From: JAITWN01 sp964384095
Lineage (GTDB): Bacteria; Pseudomonadota; Gammaproteobacteria; SZUA-140
Direction of reading: 5' to 3'
Assembly: GCA_964384095.1 (NCBI GenBank)
Contig: CAYLKC010000036.1
Coordinates: 1-18,821 of the forward strand
DNA length: 18,821 bases
Below the pieces are notes generated by a model. That model saw nothing but the letters and a program-made list of their open reading frames with translations, had not been told where the DNA came from and made no database searches. Below are positions 14,166 through 18,821 of the stretch, in pieces (position 1 is the stretch's first letter; each line of letters starts with the position of its first letter). Position numbers and translations under genes: made by a program.

Positions 14166-14193
14166 TTAACAAAATTCCAGCGGGAAGTATAAA
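14166..14193 (+). promoter_or_regulatory. Candidate pilMNOPQ promoter, overlapping a ponA-directed -10
   Basis: TTAACA (14166–14171), a 16-base spacer and TATAAA (14188–14193) form a plausible sigma-70 promoter for pilM, with a start near 14200. The opposite strand reads TATACT at 14191–14186, a -10 for ponA with no clear -35. The pilM leader would then be about 127 bases and contains three small hairpins. A weaker TTGACC at 14278–14283 has no well-spaced -10. Confidence 0.45.
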
Positions 14194-14327
14194 ACTTTTT
14201 CAGACAACGGACGATAACAGGCGTTGAGCAAACGGACTACGTTAGACGCAGGCACCGTGCGTCGGGTTCCCGGGAAATTGACCTCCGCGGGATCCGTTAA
14301 ACCGAACAATACTCGATGGAAGTCGCC

Positions 14328-15398
14328 ATGCTTCAGTTGCTTAACAGAGCGCCCACGGCCCTGATCGGGCTCGACATCAGCTCCACGTCAGTGAAATTGC
14401 TCGAATTGGGGCAGAGCGGCGGCCGCTTCCGGGTCGAAAGCTACGCCGTGGTGCCGCTGCCGCAGAACACCGTCGAGGAAAAGAGCATTGCCGACGTCGA
14501 TGCGGTCGGGACGGCGATCAAGCGCGCCGTCAGCAAGGCTGGCACCCGGACCAAAAATGCCGCAGTCGCCGTCGCCGGCTCGGCGGTGATCACCAAGATC
14601 ATCTCGATGCCGGACACCCTGTCGGACGACGAGCTGGCCGACCAGCTCCAGCTCGAGGCCGACCAGTACATTCCCTACCCGATGGAGGAGGTCAACCTCG
14701 ATTTCGAGGTGCTCGGGCCGTCGGAGAAGCAGGAAGGCATGGTCGACGTGCTGCTGGCCGCCTCGCGCAGCGAGAACGTGGATATCCGCGTCGCCGCCCT
14801 CGAGCTCGGCGGACTGAGCGCGAAGATCGTCGATGTCGAGGCCTTCGCGATGGAGGCCGCATTCTCGCTGCTGTCAAACCAGCTGCCGGACAATGGCATC
14901 GGCAAGACCATCGCGGTCATCGACATCGGCGCGACGATGACGACGCTCAGCGTCTCTCACGATTTCAAGGTCATCTACACCCGCGAGCAGGTCTTCGGCG
15001 GCAAGCAGCTCACCGAGGAGATCATGCGTCGTTACGGCCTGTCCTACGAGGAGGCCGGGCTGGCCAAGAAGCAGGGCGGACTGCCGGACAATTACGAGCC
15101 GGAGGTGCTGCAGCCGTTCAAGGAGGCGATGGCCCAGCAGGTCAGCCGCTCGCTGCAGTTCTTCTTCTCGTCGAGCCAGCACAACACCGTCGACCACATC
15201 GTGCTTGCCGGCGGCTGCGCCGCGATCCCGGGCGTCGATGCCCTGATCGAGGACAAGGTAGGCATCACCACCTCGGTCGCCAATCCGTTCGCGAACATGT
15301 CGCTGACTTCCCGTATCAGCCCTGAAGGCATTCGCTCTGACGCCTCCTCGCTGATGATTGCCTGCGGACTTGCCCTGAGGAGGTTTGCAGACCGATGA
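14328..15398 (+). CDS. pilM: Type IV pilus assembly protein PilM
   Basis: Encodes 356 residues. It is an actin/FtsA-like cytoplasmic ATPase-fold protein that binds the N-terminus of PilN and couples the pilus motor to the inner-membrane ring. The phosphate-1 loop is IGLDISSTSVKLLEL near residue 14, the phosphate-2 loop is IAVIDIGATMTTLSV near residue 200, and the adenosine motif is HIVLAGGCAAIPGV near 290. I chose the ATG at 14328 because it gives the usual PilM N-terminus and has TGGAAG about seven bases upstream. An ATG at 14316 (MEVAM...) is also in frame. Its stop overlaps the pilN start (ATGA), so translation is coupled. Confidence 0.95.
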   Translation: MLQLLNRAPTALIGLDISSTSVKLLELGQSGGRFRVESYAVVPLPQNTVEEKSIADVDAVGTAIKRAVSKAGTRTKNAAVAVAGSAVITKIISMPDTLSDDELADQLQLEADQYIPYPMEEVNLDFEVLGPSEKQEGMVDVLLAASRSENVDIRVAALELGGLSAKIVDVEAFAMEAAFSLLSNQLPDNGIGKTIAVIDIGATMTTLSVSHDFKVIYTREQVFGGKQLTEEIMRRYGLSYEEAGLAKKQGGLPDNYEPEVLQPFKEAMAQQVSRSLQFFFSSSQHNTVDHIVLAGGCAAIPGVDALIEDKVGITTSVANPFANMSLTSRISPEGIRSDASSLMIACGLALRRFADR

Positions 15399-15973
15399 CA
15401 CGCATCAATCTCTTGCCATGGCGCGAACTGCGGCGCAAGGAACAGCAGCGCCAGTTCATCTCGATCGCCGCCGGCGCGGTGATCCTGATGGGCGCGGTGC
15501 TGGTGTATATCCACCTGCACATGAACGCGTTGATCGAGGATCAAAACCAGCGCAACAAGTTCCTGCAGGATGAGATCGCCAAGGTCGAGCAAAAGATCGC
15601 CGAGATCAAGACGCTCGAGTCGAAGAAGCAGCAGCTGCTCGCGCGCATGGAGGTGATCCAGCAGTTGCAGACGCGTCGCCCCGAGATCGTCCATATCTTC
15701 GAAGAAGTGGTCAGGGCGATGCCGTCGGGCATGTACCTGACCGGCATATCTCAGTCCGGCAACCTCCTCGTCATCGAGGGCGCGGCGCAATCTAACGCGC
15801 GAATCTCCTCGCTGATGCGCAACCTCGACGGCTCGGTCTGGTTCAACGATCCGAAGCTGGATGTCATCGAGGCCGATGCCAGGGACCAGACGCGCGTGAG
15901 TCGCTTCAAGCTGACCGTTAACCATGTCAGCCCCGGTGCCGATCAAGATTCTATGGATTCGGAGCGCATATGA
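15395..15973 (+). CDS. pilN: Type IV pilus inner-membrane protein PilN
   Basis: Encodes 192 residues. The N-terminus MTRINLLPWRELRRKEQQRQ carries the INLLPWR motif that docks into PilM. One membrane segment follows at about residues 24–44, then a coiled coil (about 45–85, rich in Lys, Glu and Gln) and a periplasmic ferredoxin-like domain. PilN pairs with PilO in the alignment subcomplex that connects the motor to the secretin. Four-base overlaps join it to pilM and pilO. A GGAGG ribosome site lies inside the end of pilM (15379–15383). Confidence 0.95.
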   Translation: MTRINLLPWRELRRKEQQRQFISIAAGAVILMGAVLVYIHLHMNALIEDQNQRNKFLQDEIAKVEQKIAEIKTLESKKQQLLARMEVIQQLQTRRPEIVHIFEEVVRAMPSGMYLTGISQSGNLLVIEGAAQSNARISSLMRNLDGSVWFNDPKLDVIEADARDQTRVSRFKLTVNHVSPGADQDSMDSERI

Positions 15974-16632
15974 ACCTGAACATCGATCTTGCGCAGCTGA
16001 GGGACATCGATTTCAACGATGTTGCCCGCTGGCCCAAGCCGGTCAAGATCGCCGCGATCCTCCTGCTCTCCATCGCCGTGCTCGGCGCCGGACTGTGGTT
16101 CGATACCCGCGCGCAGGTCGATACCCTGGAGGCGACACGCAGCAAGGAAGACACCCTCAAGCGCGAGTTCCTCGTCAAGCAGAACAAGGCAGCGGCACTC
16201 GACGCCTATATCGAGCAGATGGAAGAGATGCGCCGGTCCTTCGGTACGATGCTGCGCCAGTTGCCTAGCCGGACCGAGGTTGCCGAGCTGCTGGTCGATA
16301 TCTCGCAGACAGGCATCGAGAACGGACTCGAATTCGAGCTGTTCAAGCCGGAGGATGAGCGGCCCGCCGAGTTTTACGCCGAGCTGCCGATAAAGATCAA
16401 GGTGACCGGCGGCTACCACGATTTCGGCCGTTTCGTCAGCGATGTCGCGACGCTGCCCCGAATCGTCACGCTGCAGGATTTCAGCATCAACCCTGTCAGC
16501 CAGTCGGGCAGCCGCAGCAACGCCGCTGCGCGTGGGCCGGCCGCCCAGGGTGCCCTGGTGATGGAGATCACCGCCAAAACCTATCGCTATCTCGACGAAG
16601 AAGAACTGCTGGATGGAGGTGAGCCGCAGTGA
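15970..16632 (+). CDS. pilO: Type IV pilus inner-membrane protein PilO
   Basis: Encodes 220 residues. It has a short cytoplasmic N-terminus, one membrane segment at about residues 27–47 (KIAAILLLSIAVLGAGLWF), a coiled-coil region to about residue 90, and a periplasmic ferredoxin-like domain (PIKIKVTGGYHDFGRFVSDV). It forms heterodimers with PilN and binds PilP. Its start overlaps the pilN stop (ATGA), with GGAG five bases upstream. Its own stop overlaps a GTG start for pilP. Confidence 0.95.
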   Translation: MNLNIDLAQLRDIDFNDVARWPKPVKIAAILLLSIAVLGAGLWFDTRAQVDTLEATRSKEDTLKREFLVKQNKAAALDAYIEQMEEMRRSFGTMLRQLPSRTEVAELLVDISQTGIENGLEFELFKPEDERPAEFYAELPIKIKVTGGYHDFGRFVSDVATLPRIVTLQDFSINPVSQSGSRSNAAARGPAAQGALVMEITAKTYRYLDEEELLDGGEPQ

Positions 16633-17177
16633 GCGTATCGAAATATCACCGCGTCCCGTCCCTGCGCCTGACCGCCGTACTGTCGATGGCAGTGCTGCTT
16701 GGAGCCTGCGGCGGCAGCGCCGTTTCCGACCTGCGGTCATTCGTCGATGAGGCCAAACAGAAGCAGGGACGCATCGATCCGCTGCCGGAATTCAAGCCGG
16801 TAGAGTCCTTTGCCTACAGCGCGCATACCAGCAAGGATCCGTTCATGTCGTGGAGTTCCGATCCGGCCAGCACTGTGACGGAGCGCAGCGATAACGGCGT
16901 CCGTCCCGACGTCGATCGCAGCCGTGAAGTTCTCGAGGGTTATCCGCTGGATACGCTGCGCATGATGGGCGCGCTCGAGTTCCAGGGCGTGCGCTGGGGG
17001 CTGGTGCGGGCGCCGGACGGCATTGTTTATCGGGTAAGGCAGGGCAACTACATGGGGCAGAACTACGGGAAGATCCAGTCCATCAGCGACAACAAGTTGA
17101 TGTTGACCGAGATCGTGCCTGACGGACTCGGGGGGTGGGAGGAACGTAACGCGTCCCTCGCCATCAGCGAGCAGTGA
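16629..17177 (+). CDS. pilP: Type IV pilus lipoprotein PilP
   Basis: Encodes 182 residues from a GTG start that overlaps the pilO stop (GTGA); a good GGAGGT site lies eight bases upstream (16615–16620). A lipoprotein signal ends in LLGAC, with the acylated cysteine at residue 27. The following glycine does not signal retention in the inner membrane. An extended segment (about 28–75) probably binds PilN/PilO, and a C-terminal beta domain (LRMMGALEFQGVRWGLVRAP onward) contacts the PilQ secretin. PilP is the periplasmic link between the inner-membrane ring and PilQ. Confidence 0.95.
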   Translation: MSVSKYHRVPSLRLTAVLSMAVLLGACGGSAVSDLRSFVDEAKQKQGRIDPLPEFKPVESFAYSAHTSKDPFMSWSSDPASTVTERSDNGVRPDVDRSREVLEGYPLDTLRMMGALEFQGVRWGLVRAPDGIVYRVRQGNYMGQNYGKIQSISDNKLMLTEIVPDGLGGWEERNASLAISEQ

Positions 17178-17200
17178 CCCCGCAACGGAGGATGTGGAGC

Positions 17201-18821
17201 ATGGTAACCCCGGGTTTCAGCCAACAGGATCGGATACAGCATATGGCGCCAGATACAACCAGTGGAATTGACCACTTCTTCCGCAAGGCCTGCTTGCTCG
17301 CGGCCGCGCTGCTGCTGGCCGTGATGGTTGCTCCGGCGCATGCCGAAGACCAGCATCTCGAGGCCTGGGATTTCGCCGCCCTGCCCGGTAACAAGGTCCA
17401 GATCCGGCTCGGCATCACCGGCGCCGCGGAACCGAACATGCTGTCCTTTTCGATCGACAATCCCGCGCGCATCGCCCTCGATTTCCCCGGCACCACCAGC
17501 AGCGTGCCGCGACAGAAGACCGTCAATGTCGGCGTCGTCCGCAGCATCAATGCCGTCCAGTCCGGCAACCGTACCCGCGTCGTTCTGAACCTCGATCGCA
17601 TGGTGCCCTACGAGACCCGCATCGAGGATGGCAATGTCTACATCACGGTCGAGGGACCGGCGACGCGCGTCGCCAGCGAGCAGCGCTCGGAGTTCACGAT
17701 GGGTGATACCGCGGCGCCGGCGCGCGGCGGCAACCAGATCGCCAGGATCGATTTCAACCGAGGCGAGCAGGGCGAGGGCCGCGTCCTCGTCACGCTGCCC
17801 GACGAAAACATCCCGGTCAATATCGAGCAGGCGGGCCGCCGCATCACCGTCGATTTCATGAATGTGCGCCTGCCGGAAGAGCTCAAGCGCCGCATGGAGG
17901 TCGTCGACTTTGCAACCCCGGTGACACGCATCGACAGCTTCCCCGAAGGCGACAATACCCGTCTCGTGATCCTGACCGAGGGCCTGTTCGAGCACCTGGC
18001 GTATCAGTCAGACCGCACCTTCACGATCGAGGTCAAGCCGATCACCCAGGCCGAGCACGAGCGTCAGCAGAAGGAAGAATACACCGGCGAACGCCTGTCG
18101 CTGAACTTCCAGGACATCGAGGTCCGGGCGGTATTGCAGATCATCGCGGACTTCACCGGCATGAACATGGTCACCAGCGATTCGGTGCAGGGCAATGTCA
18201 CACTGCGCCTGCATAACGTGCCCTGGGACCAGGCGCTGGATATCGTGCTGAAGAGCCGCGGCCTCGGCATGCGCCAGGTCGGCAACGTCATCATGGTAGC
18301 GCCGGCCACCGAGATCGCTGCGCGGGAGAAACAGGAGTTCGAGTCGCGTCAGCAACTGGACGAGCTTGCGCCGCTGCTGTCCGACCTGATACAGGTCAAT
18401 TACGCCAAGGCCGAGGATATGGCGTCATTGCTGAAGGCGCGTGAGAACTCGATGCTGTCTGAGCGGGGCAATGTCACCGTTGACCTGCGCACCAATACGC
18501 TGCTGGTCCGCGACACCGCCGACAAGCTGTCCGATATTCGCAACCTGATCACCAAGCTCGACATACCGGTCCGGCAGGTGCTGATCGAGTCACGCGTCGT
18601 CGTCGCCAATGACGACTTTAGCCGCGACCTCGGAGCCCGCGTCGGCCTGACCGGCGTCCGCAGCCACAGCTCCGGCGGCATCATCGGCACCTCCGGCTCG
18701 GTGGCTGGTACCGGCCAGATGGTCGATACCGCGCCGCTGCCGGTCAGCTTCCCGAGCCTGGATAATCGTCTGAACGTGAATCTGCCGGCCTCGAACACCT
18801 CCGGCACGCCGGCGAACTTCG
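17201..18821 (+). CDS. pilQ: Type IV pilus secretin PilQ (3' end outside window)
   Basis: The frame is open from the ATG at 17201 to the right edge, giving 540 codons of a protein usually about 700 residues long. GGAGG at 17187–17191 supports this start; ATGs at 17192 and 17243 are also in frame. The signal peptide ends at about AHA (residue 48), after an unusually long N-terminal stretch of some 28 residues. Two AMIN domains (about 50–150 and 175–275) bind peptidoglycan. A secretin N0/STN domain follows from about 300 (LNFQDIEVRAVLQIIADF), then an N1 domain (about 390–460) and the start of the beta-barrel secretin region with a serine/glycine-rich stretch. PilQ forms the outer-membrane channel for the pilus. 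It is 23 bases after pilP, in the same operon. Confidence 0.95.
   Translation, partial: MVTPGFSQQDRIQHMAPDTTSGIDHFFRKACLLAAALLLAVMVAPAHAEDQHLEAWDFAALPGNKVQIRLGITGAAEPNMLSFSIDNPARIALDFPGTTSSVPRQKTVNVGVVRSINAVQSGNRTRVVLNLDRMVPYETRIEDGNVYITVEGPATRVASEQRSEFTMGDTAAPARGGNQIARIDFNRGEQGEGRVLVTLPDENIPVNIEQAGRRITVDFMNVRLPEELKRRMEVVDFATPVTRIDSFPEGDNTRLVILTEGLFEHLAYQSDRTFTIEVKPITQAEHERQQKEEYTGERLSLNFQDIEVRAVLQIIADFTGMNMVTSDSVQGNVTLRLHNVPWDQALDIVLKSRGLGMRQVGNVIMVAPATEIAAREKQEFESRQQLDELAPLLSDLIQVNYAKAEDMASLLKARENSMLSERGNVTVDLRTNTLLVRDTADKLSDIRNLITKLDIPVRQVLIESRVVVANDDFSRDLGARVGLTGVRSHSSGGIIGTSGSVAGTGQMVDTAPLPVSFPSLDNRLNVNLPASNTSGTPANF

Noticed and set aside
14245..14263. Similarity of the pilM leader to a c-di-GMP-I riboswitch
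   Set aside because: Only a short ACGCA-like fragment matches; the conserved tetraloop receptor and second stem of that riboswitch are not seen.

Overview
The window is chromosomal DNA from a GC-rich bacterium, almost certainly a gammaproteobacterium. The evidence is the gene neighbourhoods: dsbA/engB facing polA, rpmE–malic enzyme upstream of ponA, and ponA divergent from pilMNOPQ are all arrangements known from Pseudomonas and relatives. The genus cannot be fixed from this piece; the Chromatiales/Ectothiorhodospiraceae side of the class is a guess. There are no tRNA, rRNA, CRISPR, prophage or transposase genes. This is mostly housekeeping DNA, and the most novel material is in the intergenic regions.

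Layout. 1–1632 (minus): dsbA (periplasmic disulfide oxidase), then the 5' part of an acetolactate-synthase-like TPP enzyme that runs off the left edge. 1748–2374 (plus): engB, a ribosome-assembly GTPase. 2354–2614: the engB–polA gap, which on the minus strand looks like a complete small-RNA gene (sigma-E-type promoter, three hairpins, oligo-U terminator). It lies where E. coli has Spot 42 and Pseudomonas has ErsA. 2615–5341 (minus): polA. 5434–7398 (plus): a LOG-family nucleotide hydrolase, a DUF2782 protein and a lone type II secretion gene, gspC, packed as one operon. 7401–7539: a 139-bp inverted-repeat element. 7647–7853: rpmE (ribosomal protein L31) with its own promoter, leader hairpin and terminator.

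7989–11628 (plus): a carbon-metabolism block of malic enzyme, an LDH-type malate dehydrogenase and citrate synthase. Together they cover pyruvate/malate exchange, malate to oxaloacetate, and oxaloacetate plus acetyl-CoA to citrate. 11648–14122 (minus): ponA/mrcA, the bifunctional peptidoglycan synthase PBP1A. 14328–18821 (plus): pilM-pilN-pilO-pilP-pilQ, the type IV pilus alignment complex and outer-membrane secretin. The first four genes are joined by 4-base start/stop overlaps, and pilQ is cut by the right edge.

The best lead is the putative sRNA between polA and engB. It displays two C-rich single-stranded loops that could pair with Shine-Dalgarno sequences. Secondary leads are the inverted repeat next to rpmE, the symmetric -10 elements shared by all three divergent gene pairs, and the isolated gspC. 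No gene-free stretch exceeds 300 bases; the longest are 7399–7646 and 2375–2614.
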